Positions 1-8,219 of a stretch of 64,000 bases of DNA are shown here, piece after piece. A program made the translations under genes and the position numbers. The notes under the pieces were generated by a model. It was not told the origin of the DNA, made no database searches, and saw only the letters and a program-made list of their open reading frames with translations. The stretch's first letter is position 1; the number at the start of each line of letters is the position of its first letter. Source of the stretch: Bacillus sp. NTK071 (GTDB lineage: Bacteria > Bacillota > Bacilli > Bacillales > Guptibacillaceae); assembly GCF_017303315.1 (NCBI RefSeq), contig NZ_JAFKOI010000004.1, positions 124,001 to 188,000 on the forward strand. The letters run 5' to 3'.

Positions 1-407
1 ATCTCTACGCGAAAGAGACGTTGGTGGGGCTTCATTCCTAGTCCCATTGCGGCATCTCTCATCTCCGGATTAACGTTACGAATCGCAGTATATGTATTTC
101 GTATGATGGGGAGCTGTGCATACAGAACTAACGCTACGAAAGCCGGCACAAAACCAATTCCAAGGTTGACCATCGAAAATACCGGAATCATGACGCCAAA
201 TAAAGCGATACTTGGTATCGTTAACATAACTGACGCAATTTGAAGGACCGTCTCGGCAAGATAATTATTTGTTGTTAAGTAAATACCAAGGGGAACCCCT
301 ATTAAGAGAGCAACAAGAATCGCTAACCCTACCAGAATTGCGTGCTCAATCGTCAAATCGAAAATGCGTGACGAATTGATTTCAAGAAATTTCATCCATT
401 TATCCAA
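1..407 (-). CDS. ABC transporter permease, OpuB/OpuC (osmoprotectant) type, partial
   Basis: Only the first 135 codons are in the window; the gene runs off the left edge. The start is a TTG at 407 behind AAAGGAGGTG. Several hydrophobic segments are followed by a loop with EMRDAAMGLGM near residues 114-124, the EAA-like motif through which such permeases contact their ATPase. The sequence resembles permeases of glycine betaine, carnitine or choline importers (OpuBB/OpuCB class). It would act in the membrane for uptake of compatible solutes. Partner ATPase and binding protein genes would lie outside the window, so the substrate is an inference. Confidence 0.8.
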   Translation of the reverse strand, partial: MDKWMKFLEINSSRIFDLTIEHAILVGLAILVALLIGVPLGIYLTTNNYLAETVLQIASVMLTIPSIALFGVMIPVFSMVNLGIGFVPAFVALVLYAQLPIIRNTYTAIRNVNPEMRDAAMGLGMKPHQRLFRVE

Positions 408-675
408 TTTGACACCTCCTTTTCTAATCATTTCCTAAAGCGCATGAACTTATATGGTAACATAGTCTTCCTTTCTTTTCTGAGAATGCATGACTATGTA
501 GTAATACCCTATAACGAAAGTCCTAATCCATATTTCCAAAACATGGTTCAAAAAGGTTAGAGAGAATAAAGATAGCCGGTAATTGTCGGAGGGTAAACAT
601 TAATCGTTTTTTGGAAGAACATTACTGGTCATAATTATTGAAATATCTTAACAAGTAAATAGATACAAAAAGGCT

Positions 676-921
676 TTCAAAAGCAACCATCTTTTAGAAA
701 GGCTCTTTTCGTAGACTTTGTTGCTATATGAGTGGGTTAATTTCCGCTCCAGGATGCTCGCTTTCCGCGGGGCGGGCGGTGAGCCTCCTCGTCGCATACG
801 CTCCTGCGGGGTCTCACCTGTCCCGCTAGTCCCGCAGGAGTCGAGCATCCTTCCGCTCCAATCACTAAGTGTGATTTTTCAATAATTGTTTCAAAAGCAA
901 CAATCTTTTAGAAAAGAGCCT
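676..921. repeat. REP-like GC-rich hairpin element with flanking direct repeats
   Basis: A roughly 120-base GC-rich core at 745-865 lies in otherwise AT-rich DNA. Read on the minus strand it has GACTCCTGCGGGA, then GACCCCGCAGGAG, then GAGGAGGCTCA and CCCGCGGAAAGCGAGCATCC, giving nested hairpins. It is flanked by near-identical direct repeats (CAAAAGCAACCATCTTTTAG near 680 and CAAAAGCAACAATCTTTTAG near 892). The core is a divergent relative of the element at 33272-33563. It carries no credible gene. The 408-977 gap otherwise holds nothing recognised. Confidence 0.7.
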
Positions 922-936
922 TTAGAAAAGAGCCTA

Positions 937-972
937 CAAAAAAGAGGCTAACCTTTTTGGTCAGCCTCTTTC
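937..972 (-). terminator. Intrinsic terminator after the first DinB gene
   Basis: Read on the minus strand, AAAGAGGCTGACC and GGTTAGCCTCTTT form a 13-bp stem with one mismatch, followed by a T-rich tail. It starts just past the stop codon at 978. Confidence 0.85.
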
Positions 973-977
973 ATTGT

Positions 978-1451
978 TTAATTTGCTCCTTTGATGCTGT
1001 TCTTTAATCCCTTCATACATCCGTTGTGTTCACTTTCATGGTAAATAGCAAATAGTAGCACTTCACCGATCGTCGTTAATTCATATGGACCTACCTTGAA
1101 TGGTTTTGTTATCTCATCTTCTAAACGACCCTGAAACGTTTCTTTCAACCGCTCTAATTGTGCAGACAAGTTAGACTTTAGCTCATCAAGCTTTGGTGGC
1201 TCTGCTGTCCAGTCTTTCGGACTTGTTCCTGGTGCGAACAGTTCGCTATACCCTTCTGGTAAGTGAGCTTCTTCGCTTGTTTGAACAAAAAGAAGCTGCT
1301 CTAATGTGACATACACATGACCAAGTTGCCAGCGTAACGAGTTAGAAAAACCTCCAGGAATAAGATCAGCATGCTCTTCTGTTATCTTCTCTGCACCCAT
1401 TAAAAGAAATTTTCGTGTCATTTCGAATTGTTTCAAAACCTTGTCTTCCAT
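978..1451 (-). CDS. DinB superfamily protein
   Basis: About 157 residues, the usual length of a DinB/YfiT four-helix protein. These families bind a divalent metal through three His residues. Here the candidates are the His of LGHVYV (near 45) and the HESEH pair near 137-141. The closest relative visible is the gene at 9046, which shares LGHVYV, the SPxDxTxExPxLxEL segment and the HE-x-x-H end. I chose ATG 1451 because it matches the start of that paralogue and sits about 10 bases after GGAAGAGG; a GTG at 1463 is the alternative. Biochemical role unknown; some relatives are thiol-dependent transferases. Confidence 0.8.
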   Translation of the reverse strand: MEDKVLKQFEMTRKFLLMGAEKITEEHADLIPGGFSNSLRWQLGHVYVTLEQLLFVQTSEEAHLPEGYSELFAPGTSPKDWTAEPPKLDELKSNLSAQLERLKETFQGRLEDEITKPFKVGPYELTTIGEVLLFAIYHESEHNGCMKGLKNSIKGAN

Positions 1452-1716
1452 TGGTACAAACACCTCTTCCAGTTTTAATCATCAACCTTTAGTAACTTTT
1501 CTAACACCAAATTCTATTAAGGAAATTGATGTAACTCAACTGAATTGTATCATAAGTTCTGATATACTCAGGCAGAATTCGCATGTTGGGTTTATTACCT
1601 TTCCTAGCTATGTATCCTCTCTTAAGTGGTTTATTCTTATCTTGGCCGGCTAACATTTCCATGTAAAAGAGTAATTCCATCATTCCTCATCTTTCTAAGT
1701 GATTAATCAATAGGAT
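1452..1716. other. Intergenic stretch, no clear gene
   Basis: An open frame of 60 codons on the minus strand (1501-1683) has only a weak ribosome site and no recognisable family. I see no convincing gene or structure here. Confidence 0.4.
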
Positions 1717-1762
1717 AAAAAAAGGAATAGATAAAGTAGCATTGCGCTACATCTATCTACCC
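1717..1762 (-). terminator. Terminator after the LVIVD protein gene
   Basis: On the minus strand GGTAGATAGATGTAGC pairs with GCTACTTTATCTATTCC across a short GCAAT loop, followed by seven Ts. It lies just downstream of the stop at 1781. Confidence 0.85.
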
Positions 1763-1780
1763 CGTTTTATTGTATCCGCT

Positions 1781-3193
1781 TTAAGACTGTGGAACCGATT
1801 GATCTTTCTGTTTATTTCCGTTCGTCTGTAACACTTTCAACCCGCTACCGATATCTGATGCTAGGATGTAATTTCGGTCAACGAAGACCCCCCAGATATC
1901 AGACTGCTCAGGTGTATATCGCGCGATTTCCGTTGGGTCAGAAGGATTTGTAATGTCTACTGCTACAACTCCTCCAGCATAGTGAGAAAGGTAAAGTGTA
2001 TTTCCTCGTACTTTAGGATCATGAACTGTTTTTGCAAATGTTATATTGTTTTCTTCAGGAATATCATACGTTAATTCTGTTTTGAATTCGCTCAAGAGCT
2101 TCGGATTGGTTTTATCTTTAATATCAAAAATTCGCGTATACCCATAGGCTTCCTCATATCCTTCTTTAACAGGATTATAGACTTCACGCGTTTCAATTAG
2201 AATCGTACCACCTTTTGCAAGTGTTGCAGAGTGTGCCGAGCCCTGCTGATCAGAAGCAAAGTCTGTTCTTCCAAGATACTCAGGATTCTCAGGGTTGGAA
2301 ATATCGAACATAACGGTTCCAAGATCCCACATGGAAACATAGGCGTACTTTCCAGTTTCATCAACCATTGTACTATGATTGAAAAGTGGGCGTGTCTTCC
2401 CATCCGGTGATTTCCAGCCATAACCGTTGAAATCATCTGCTACTTCAGGAAGCGTTCTTGGATCAAACTGCCAGAGCGTTTCGGGGTTCGTTGGATCTGT
2501 CACATCGACAATTTGAAAGTCTTTTTCTTCCCCATGACTGTAGTAATCAGCATAAGGGTTGGCAGCTACAACCACCGCTCGATTTCCCTGTGTAGTTAAA
2601 TATAATTCGTGTGTGCCTCTCGTTTTCTTCGTTACTTCCCAGAAACCAAGTTTCTTAGGATTTTCAGGGTTTGTAACATCATAAAGAAGAAAGCCACCCT
2701 TTGAATCTGGATTATTTTTATCTAGCTGCTGCACAGAAACAACTGCTAAATCACCTTTAAATTCTGGCGTGCTGATTGATTTTACGATTACTTTTTCTTG
2801 CCAAGTTCCTGGAATATCATCATTGGCAAACACAGCAATCTCTTCAGGGTTTGCAGGATCCTTCATATCGAATACACGAACTCCGCCATTTCCATTGTTC
2901 TGGACATGTGTCCCTACGTAGGCGTATCCTTTGTGAGCATATACATCAGCAAACGAATTTTGCTTACCGTCCTCGCGAACGATGTCCATCTCTGGCGCTG
3001 CCACTTCTTTTAAGAATTTAAGGTTTTTACTTCCTTCCATAACTGGTGCAGCAACATCCTCATAATTCGCACGCTCGCCTTTCTCAATATTTACATCACC
3101 AATTTCATCATGTGCGAGTGCCTGACTAGGGAGAACAATCGAAAAAGCTAGAACACCGGTCAACGCCACATTTACTATGTACCTACTTTTCAA
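1781..3193 (-). CDS. Secreted LVIVD-repeat beta-propeller protein
   Basis: About 470 residues. An N-terminal signal peptide (KSR, hydrophobic stretch, LPSQALA cleavage region) is followed by many degenerate repeats of the form V-x-x-x-D-x-T-N/D-P-x-N/D-P (for example DPANPEEIAVF and TNPSDPTEIARY). This is the LVIVD repeat pattern of surface beta-propellers. The protein probably sits on the cell surface or is exported; the family has no established enzymatic activity. The best start is TTG 3193, eight bases after GGAGG; the ATG at 3208 overlaps that ribosome site. It is a single gene with its own terminator. Confidence 0.85.
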   Translation of the reverse strand: MKSRYIVNVALTGVLAFSIVLPSQALAHDEIGDVNIEKGERANYEDVAAPVMEGSKNLKFLKEVAAPEMDIVREDGKQNSFADVYAHKGYAYVGTHVQNNGNGGVRVFDMKDPANPEEIAVFANDDIPGTWQEKVIVKSISTPEFKGDLAVVSVQQLDKNNPDSKGGFLLYDVTNPENPKKLGFWEVTKKTRGTHELYLTTQGNRAVVVAANPYADYYSHGEEKDFQIVDVTDPTNPETLWQFDPRTLPEVADDFNGYGWKSPDGKTRPLFNHSTMVDETGKYAYVSMWDLGTVMFDISNPENPEYLGRTDFASDQQGSAHSATLAKGGTILIETREVYNPVKEGYEEAYGYTRIFDIKDKTNPKLLSEFKTELTYDIPEENNITFAKTVHDPKVRGNTLYLSHYAGGVVAVDITNPSDPTEIARYTPEQSDIWGVFVDRNYILASDIGSGLKVLQTNGNKQKDQSVPQS

Positions 3194-3356
3194 TACATCA
3201 ACCTCCATTGTCGAAATAGTTTAATAATTTAAATACTAGCATGATTATTTTTAATTAAAATGTGTATAATGGAAAATACTTCCTAAGGACTACCTGTATT
3301 ATCGGAAACAGGACTAAAGATGTGGTGTGTTCTGATTTAAATTTGTGAGAAAACTA

Positions 3357-4043
3357 CTAAAAAGTATAACTCAAATGAACTTCTCCTCTGCCATCTAACT
3401 CAATCTGCTTTATATTATCTATTTCAATGATAAGAGGATACGGAACTGAATACTGATTGGAGAAGATCCAGCGTCTGTTTGGAGGTCCTAATAGGATAAA
3501 TGAACCGCCCTCCGCTTCTCCCAAGAAATTAAGTGAATCATTCTGAAGTGGTTCGTCATCTCTTACAGGAATACCAAACGCCAATAATTTTTCCCCTACT
3601 GAATCTATCTTTGTCGTAGTAAGATTAATCTCGCTTATAGTCAGGATTTCCTCAACTGAAAATCCTAGAGTTTCACTACAAGGGGCCGTCAATTTTCTAG
3701 AGATCAATTCTACAATGTTACCCGCTAGATCCATAAAATAAAAAGACTGCGCATTTATATGCTTAAAGAAAATCTCATCTTTATTTTCTTCTTTTGTTAA
3801 TGTCACTTTTTCTTGTGCCCAGGCCATTGCTTCTTTAAATTTATTAGCAGGAATCGTTAAAGCAAAATGGTAGAATGGATTCGTTGAATTATCGACTTGT
3901 TTGAATTCCAATACACTTTCTCCAACCATAATCTCAAACCCACTCTTATCATTTTCAACTAATTTAAAGCCAAACGTTTCAACATAGAATTCTCTCAGTT
4001 CTGTTATGACATGACTATATAGTGTGACTTTATTAATAAACAA
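3357..4043 (-). CDS. VOC family (glyoxalase/dioxygenase fold) protein
   Basis: 228 residues. The N-terminal half (about 1-115) has VOC hallmarks: an ELREFYVETFGFKL opening, a strand with His in FYHFALTIPA, and DLAGNIVELI at the end of the module. The second half (about 125-228) looks like a decayed second VOC module (EINLTTTKID, GEKLLAFGIPV, GSFILLGPPNRRW). Two modules can form one active site. The substrate cannot be told. TTG 4043 follows AAGGAGGAATTGTC. Confidence 0.75.
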   Translation of the reverse strand: MFINKVTLYSHVITELREFYVETFGFKLVENDKSGFEIMVGESVLEFKQVDNSTNPFYHFALTIPANKFKEAMAWAQEKVTLTKEENKDEIFFKHINAQSFYFMDLAGNIVELISRKLTAPCSETLGFSVEEILTISEINLTTTKIDSVGEKLLAFGIPVRDDEPLQNDSLNFLGEAEGGSFILLGPPNRRWIFSNQYSVPYPLIIEIDNIKQIELDGRGEVHLSYTF

Positions 4044-4308
4044 GACAATTCCTCCTTAATCCTCTCATGACTCGAATTCCTTAAACACAAAGAGACTATG
4101 TATCGATCATAAAGGAAAACTTCGTGTATCAAATCAGTTAAACTACTGACCTTCTCTACAACTTTTGGAGGAGGTAGTAGTTAAAGAAATGAAGATACAC
4201 TTTTCCTCCAAAAATCATGATTTACTGGTAAACGATTTAATCAACCACACTTCAATAATATCTTTTAACGGTACATACCAATTCGGTTGTCCATAAAAAT
4301 AGGCAGAG

Positions 4309-4337
4309 AAAAAACCGCCATTTTGAAAAAGGCGGCT
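4309..4337 (-). terminator. Terminator after the Gly/Tyr/His repeat gene
   Basis: On the minus strand CCGCC and GGCGG form a stem around TTTTTCAAAAT, followed by TTTTTT. Confidence 0.75.
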
Positions 4338-4371
4338 ACTGCTTCTATGAATGTTTTTACTAGGTACCTTA

Positions 4372-4584
4372 TTATCTGTGATAGGTTCCGTGGCCGTGGT
4401 GAAATCCGTAACCGGGATAGTACCCTGTGTGACTGTGATGATACCCATAGCCCGGGTAATAACTACCTTGACCGTGATGAAAACCATAGCCTGGATAGTA
4501 ACTAGTGTGACCATGGTGAAAACCATATCCTGGATAATAGCCACCATGACCGTGATGATAACCATATCCAAACTGTCTTTGCAA
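4372..4584 (-). CDS. Gly/Tyr/His-rich tandem-repeat small protein
   Basis: About 70 residues built almost wholly from five 13-residue repeats of the type GYG(F/Y)HH(G/S)(H/Q)xxYYP; the last copy is degenerate. The 39-base DNA repeats are visible at 4375-4575. TTG 4584 follows GAGGGGGAG at good spacing; an in-frame ATG at 4614 is less well placed. The composition recalls spore coat or surface proteins, and the paired His residues could bind metal, but neither is shown by the sequence. A terminator follows. The longer open frame overlapping it (4215-4589) is a shadow of the repeat. Confidence 0.65.
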   Translation of the reverse strand: MQRQFGYGYHHGHGGYYPGYGFHHGHTSYYPGYGFHHGQGSYYPGYGYHHSHTGYYPGYGFHHGHGTYHR

Positions 4585-4683
4585 ACCAATCTCCCCCTCT
4601 AATCCATTCACCATAGTGTATGTGGCTGCATTTAGAGGGGTATAGGCGCTTGGACTTATTGGATTCTTGCACCTATAACTAGT

Positions 4684-5166
4684 TTATAAAGCTTCATTCA
4701 CTATTTCTTCATAGACCTCATGCCAATCATGGTAGTAGTTCGTTATTTCAAAAGGATGAATGAAAATTCTCTCTTCTGACTCATACTGGCCTTTAAAGTC
4801 ATGTACCCTCTCAATGTTCATGCTATAAAATACTTGATACCCAATCTTCGGATATGGGCTCGTTTCATTCCATTTAGGATTGTCTTTTTGATTAACGATA
4901 ATGTGCCCTAAAAGTTCGCAACTTCCTGTGACATATCCCTCTTCCATTGCTTCTCGTTTAAAGCATTCCTCAGGAGTTTCACCGTTTTCAATATGGCCTC
5001 CAGGAAAGTCCCATCCCCGATGATTTAAATTCACTAAAAGCAATTTCCCCTCCAAGAAACAAAAACCATGAACGCTAGTAATTGCCCTTCTTGGAGGAAG
5101 TTGCTTATCACTGCACCATGTTAACTTCACTTTTTCTTCGCCCCAGTTTACATAGGTTGTCGTCAA
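4684..5166 (-). CDS. Nudix hydrolase
   Basis: 160 residues. The Nudix box starts at GGHIENGETPEEC (near 71) and runs through REAMEEGY. It matches GX5EX7REUXEE, with Tyr where Gly is usual near the end. The family cleaves nucleoside diphosphates linked to another moiety, using Mg2+ bound by the box glutamates. PGGHIENGE plus a short C-terminal domain fits a housekeeping-type pyrophosphohydrolase, but the substrate is not predictable. TTG 5166 follows GGGAGGGAAATAG. Confidence 0.85.
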   Translation of the reverse strand: MTTTYVNWGEEKVKLTWCSDKQLPPRRAITSVHGFCFLEGKLLLVNLNHRGWDFPGGHIENGETPEECFKREAMEEGYVTGSCELLGHIIVNQKDNPKWNETSPYPKIGYQVFYSMNIERVHDFKGQYESEERIFIHPFEITNYYHDWHEVYEEIVNEAL

Positions 5167-5259
5167 CTATTTCCCTCCCATCAAATCACAGATGTAATAG
5201 TTAATTAATCTGATGCAATAGTATGTAGTGCGTCTTTTCTTATCAATGCTTAACCTCCT

Positions 5260-5784
5260 TTAGCTTAGAAAATAGTCTCTTACCTCTGCCCAATTGTTTA
5301 CTCTCACGTACCCGGTTTCGTTACAATTATGAGCAGCAGTGAACAAAATCCCTTGTCCTAAAAAACGTTCAAAATGTCTCGGCGAGTCATCTATTAAGTA
5401 GTCCGCTTGAATGATGCTTTTATCGCCGCAGAAAACAAAATTCAAGTCAGATAAAAATGGAAAGTGTTCCTTTAGCCACTGATATTTAGCAGTGAAAGAC
5501 GTTGGGTGCTCCATTGCGGCAGTAGTTATGAAAACCTCGTAACTCTCGCTAAGTTCACGAATGACTTCCTGGCTTCCTTCCATAACTTCTAAATCACAAA
5601 AGAATTCTGGATCATCAACATAATCGAGAATCTCTTTAGTAAAATCAGGGCGTATTTTCCACAATCTCGTTCCATGCAAGTCTTCTTCTTTTACCGCATC
5701 TTCAAAATGAGTGTTGTATAACGTGAGATGTTTTGATACAAAATCCGCCATAACTTCATCCATATCGATTGCTATCCTTTTCAA
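5260..5784 (-). CDS. 5'(3')-deoxyribonucleotidase-like HAD phosphatase
   Basis: 174 residues of the NT5C type. Motif I is DMDEVMADF (Asp 7 as nucleophile, Asp 9 as acid/base), motif II is ITTAAM near 87-92, and the late acidic motif is DYLIDDSPRHFERF near 130. The family removes phosphate from deoxyribonucleoside monophosphates in the cytoplasm. The start is TTG 5784 preceded by AAAGGATG. The next gene upstream ends 30 bases away, so the two may share a transcript. Confidence 0.85.
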   Translation of the reverse strand: MKRIAIDMDEVMADFVSKHLTLYNTHFEDAVKEEDLHGTRLWKIRPDFTKEILDYVDDPEFFCDLEVMEGSQEVIRELSESYEVFITTAAMEHPTSFTAKYQWLKEHFPFLSDLNFVFCGDKSIIQADYLIDDSPRHFERFLGQGILFTAAHNCNETGYVRVNNWAEVRDYFLS

Positions 5785-5813
5785 CGAGCATCATCCTTTC
5801 AACTCTAACCTTA

Positions 5814-6983
5814 CTATTCATTGACCTTACTCTTTTTCTCCACTTCCATCAGCCATTCCTGAAATTCAGCTTCACTTCTCTCGTCTGTTAAAGATACAGC
5901 TTTCTCGGCATACTTTTCAGATCGCTCATAATCTTCCATATAAAAAGCATATTCAGAAGCCTCTTTCCATTCAAATGGAGAAGCTCTTACATACTTCCTT
6001 TGTTTCAAAAAGAGTGAGATGGCCTCACCCCACTTATGTTCCTTTTCATACATTCTTTGTAACACGCTATATACTGACGGAGCGTCGTAATAATATGGAC
6101 CTTGCTCATCATCATAGTTCAGTAACTCTTGTTTTACCTTGCTATCTTTTCCTCCACTTGCTATATCTGCTTCCATGTTTTCAATAAATTCCATATTTCG
6201 CTCTAGATACTTATGATAGCTTGAAAGCTTTTGACTCGTGACTGCTGTAAAGCTTTTGCTGAAAGAATCCTTTTCCTTTGTTTCCGTTATAAGTTTTGCA
6301 ATCACTTGGTCCCCATGATTAGCAAGGAGTTTCTCAACCGTAAATTGCGCCATAATATACCGCTCGGTAGTTCCAGCGCTTTGATCTTTCATATCCATTT
6401 CAGAAAAAGGGACAACTTCCCACATAGTGATTGCTTCATAAAAAGGGAGGGGAGCAAAACGGTGTGCAAAAGCCTCAGCTACACCTTCATGAAACCAGTC
6501 AGGAAGATCAGTTGCTTTCAAATTCTGTTGCTCTATGTATGAATTTAAATAAAAATGAGCGTATTCATGTGCGAATGCATGTACTCTTTCTTCTACTGGT
6601 AAACTCCCATTAATCGCTATAATATTAGTGTTTGGAAAAAAGAGTCCGTTTGCATTTCTTAAGATAGGGTCAGGGAATTGCCCTTGTTTAATGATGAATA
6701 CTTCTGGTTCAGTAGTCGATAATTCACCGAGCCAATCCTTCCCTAATTGATCAAAATCTGCAATTTGGTCTCCTAATGAAACCGCAACATCTTCTTGAGA
6801 TTCATCAAACTTCAACTCTACTGTACCTATTGTTAAAGAAGAATAGTCAAAATGAAAAACGTGTAGCATCATTTTAGAAGATAACTGTGATATAGGTTTC
6901 AATTGCAACAGGCTAGAGACAAGGATAAACACACCAAAGAAAACAATTATTTTTAAAATAATTGTCTGCTTTTCACCTCTCAC
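5814..6983 (-). CDS. Membrane-anchored peptidase MA-family metallopeptidase
   Basis: About 389 residues. One N-terminal membrane helix (about 8-28) precedes an extracytoplasmic domain with HEYAHFY (HExxH zinc site) and, some 25 residues on, WFHEGVAEAFA, which supplies the third ligand Glu. This is the gluzincin arrangement of the peptidase MA-like family. The C-terminal 100 residues look helical and TPR-like (WGEAISLFLKQRKY, SEKYAEKAVSL). GTG 6983 follows GAGGAG, which overlaps the end of the upstream gene; ATG 6998 lacks a ribosome site. Likely co-transcribed with the small membrane gene upstream. Substrate unknown. Confidence 0.75.
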   Translation of the reverse strand: MRGEKQTIILKIIVFFGVFILVSSLLQLKPISQLSSKMMLHVFHFDYSSLTIGTVELKFDESQEDVAVSLGDQIADFDQLGKDWLGELSTTEPEVFIIKQGQFPDPILRNANGLFFPNTNIIAINGSLPVEERVHAFAHEYAHFYLNSYIEQQNLKATDLPDWFHEGVAEAFAHRFAPLPFYEAITMWEVVPFSEMDMKDQSAGTTERYIMAQFTVEKLLANHGDQVIAKLITETKEKDSFSKSFTAVTSQKLSSYHKYLERNMEFIENMEADIASGGKDSKVKQELLNYDDEQGPYYYDAPSVYSVLQRMYEKEHKWGEAISLFLKQRKYVRASPFEWKEASEYAFYMEDYERSEKYAEKAVSLTDERSEAEFQEWLMEVEKKSKVNE

Positions 6984-6987
6984 TTCT

Positions 6988-7173
6988 CTACTCCTCATTG
7001 TCTAAATCATGATCCAGAAAAGATTTCTTATCCACTTTCATACCGTATTTCTCTTCAAGGTATTGACCCACTATCGAACTATTAATCCCTCTTCTTACTG
7101 CTGTTTCAATAACAACGTAAAGAATGAAAATCCCGATGACGTATAGAAGAATTGGTAAGACCAAACTATTCAT
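6988..7173 (-). CDS. Small single-pass membrane protein
   Basis: About 61 residues: one strong membrane helix (LVLPILLYVIGIFILYVVI) and a charged cytoplasmic tail ending DHDLDNEE. ATG 7173 is six bases after GAGGT; an upstream ATG at 7212 in the same frame has no ribosome site. Its last codons contain the ribosome site of the metallopeptidase downstream, which implies translational coupling. I do not recognise a family. Confidence 0.6.
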   Translation of the reverse strand: MNSLVLPILLYVIGIFILYVVIETAVRRGINSSIVGQYLEEKYGMKVDKKSFLDHDLDNEE

Positions 7174-7314
7174 TGGATGACCTCTTTCTTTATTGAATTC
7201 CATAATACTCATTCAATTCCAATTATTTCAAAACAGGACCAGTAACTCAATGATTTATTTCATAAAAAATTTCACTACTACACTAACCCTAGTTATATTA
7301 ATAACCATTCATTA

Positions 7315-7330
7315 ATCAAAAAAAGTTGAT
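7315..7330. promoter_or_regulatory. ArsR-type operator box 1
   Basis: ATCAA-N6-TTGAT inverted repeat upstream of arsR. It is identical in arm sequence and spacing to boxes at 7375 and 7747 and lies exactly 60 bases upstream of box 2. ArsR-family repressors bind this kind of element. Confidence 0.7.
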
Positions 7331-7338
7331 GAAAAGGG

Positions 7339-7390
7339 TTGCAATTAACTGATTATTTTCGTATTCTATAATTAATCAAAATAATTTGAT
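7339..7390 (+). promoter_or_regulatory. arsR promoter with operator box 2
   Basis: TATAAT at 7367-7372 follows a TTAACT (16-bp spacing) or TTGCAA candidate -35. The second ATCAA-N6-TTGAT box (7375-7390) lies just downstream of the -10, where a bound repressor would block transcription. The ribosome site TAGGAGG follows. Confidence 0.7.
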
Positions 7391-7408
7391 GAATAGGAGG
7401 TTTTCAAC

Positions 7409-7732
7409 ATGACTTTACCTGTTGTTGACCAACAACTTGAGCAGACATTTAAAACGTATGAAAGAAAGTTTAAAGCACTCTCAGATCATAAACGCTTGCG
7501 CATTATGTATGAAATTACTCAAGCTAACGAACTATGTGTTTGTGACCTAACTAATAAATTGAACTTACCTCAATCAAAGCTCTCCTACCATCTAAAGATT
7601 TTAATGGATGCAAATTTAATTACAAAGGAAACTCGAGGAACATGGAGTTATTACAAACTAAACACGAAAGAAGTGAATCACATCTTGTCAGAACAGCTAT
7701 GTTGTATGTTTCGTACAGATAAAAGTTGCTAA
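7409..7732 (+). CDS. arsR: ArsR-family arsenic-responsive repressor
   Basis: 107 residues. The winged helix-turn-helix covers about 20-95 (FKALSDHKRLRIMYEI; recognition helix near SKLSYHLKILMDANLI). The metalloid site motif ELCVCDL at about 46-52 gives the Cys pair of classical ArsR. Extra Cys residues follow near the C terminus (QLCCMF and the final Cys). It should repress its own operon and be released by As(III) or Sb(III). It is first in an operon with arsI and a Cys-tailed small protein, and its binding boxes sit upstream and between genes 1 and 2. Confidence 0.93.
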   Translation: MTLPVVDQQLEQTFKTYERKFKALSDHKRLRIMYEITQANELCVCDLTNKLNLPQSKLSYHLKILMDANLITKETRGTWSYYKLNTKEVNHILSEQLCCMFRTDKSC

Positions 7733-7746
7733 TTTTTATCTTATAA

Positions 7747-7762
7747 ATCAAAAAAAATTGAT
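7747..7762. promoter_or_regulatory. ArsR-type operator box 3, between arsR and arsI
   Basis: A third ATCAA-N6-TTGAT box, in the short gap between arsR and arsI and just before the ribosome site AAGGGGTG. It could act as an internal operator or roadblock. Confidence 0.6.
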
Positions 7763-7778
7763 ATAAGGGGTGTTCTTC

Positions 7779-8219
7779 ATGCAAAGAATTCACATTGGTC
7801 TTAATGTAACAGACTTAACATCTTCCATTGATTTTTATTCTAAAGTTTTTAATGGTGCACCTGTTAAAGTTAAAGAAGACTACGCGAAGTTCTTACCTAA
7901 TAAATTGGCTTTAAACTTCACTTTGAACCTCAGCAATCATGTAATAGGTAATCAAGTTGGACACTTCGGGATCCAGGTTGACTCTCTTGAGGATGTATTA
8001 ACTCATAAAGACAGACTTGAAGAACTTGGTTTCTTTGCTCGAGAAGAAATGAATACAAATTGTTGCTATGCGCTTCAAGATAAATTTTGGGTTACAGATC
8101 CCGATGGAAACGAGTGGGAATTCTTCTATACTAAACAGGATAGTGAGGGCATTAAAGAAAGCGAGACTTGTTGCTCAGCAGAGGAAGGAGTGAATGAAGA
8201 TGAATCAATCACTATTTGA
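7779..8219 (+). CDS. arsI: ArsI-type C-As lyase (organoarsenical dioxygenase)
   Basis: About 146 residues of VOC fold (QRIHIGLNVTDLTSSIDFYSKVF start; GHFGIQV; FWVTDPDGNEWEFFYT end). The NTNCCYA segment near 91-97 carries the adjacent Cys pair that binds trivalent methylarsenicals. His of RIHIGLN, His of GHFGIQV and Glu of NEWEFF fit the Fe(II) triad. The family cleaves the C-As bond of methylarsonite and aromatic arsenicals to give As(III). A CadI-like cadmium-induced protein is the alternative name for this family. The C terminus adds ETCCSAEEG. ATG 7779 follows AAGGGGTG. Confidence 0.85.
   Translation: MQRIHIGLNVTDLTSSIDFYSKVFNGAPVKVKEDYAKFLPNKLALNFTLNLSNHVIGNQVGHFGIQVDSLEDVLTHKDRLEELGFFAREEMNTNCCYALQDKFWVTDPDGNEWEFFYTKQDSEGIKESETCCSAEEGVNEDESITI

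Noticed and set aside
648-848. 66-codon open frame on the minus strand
   Set aside because: It lies inside the GC-rich repeat element, has no ribosome site, and its residues are only the translation of the hairpins.
4372-4584. CRISPR-like regular repeats
   Set aside because: The 39-base repeats are contiguous, have no unique spacers and encode a perfect protein repeat.
4215-4589. 124-codon open frame overlapping the Gly/Tyr/His gene
   Set aside because: Its first half is a frame-shifted reading of the tandem repeats and its second half runs through the terminator at 4309; no ribosome site.
7770-7778. GTG start for arsI
   Set aside because: The GTG lies inside the AAGGGGTG ribosome site; ATG 7779 has correct spacing.
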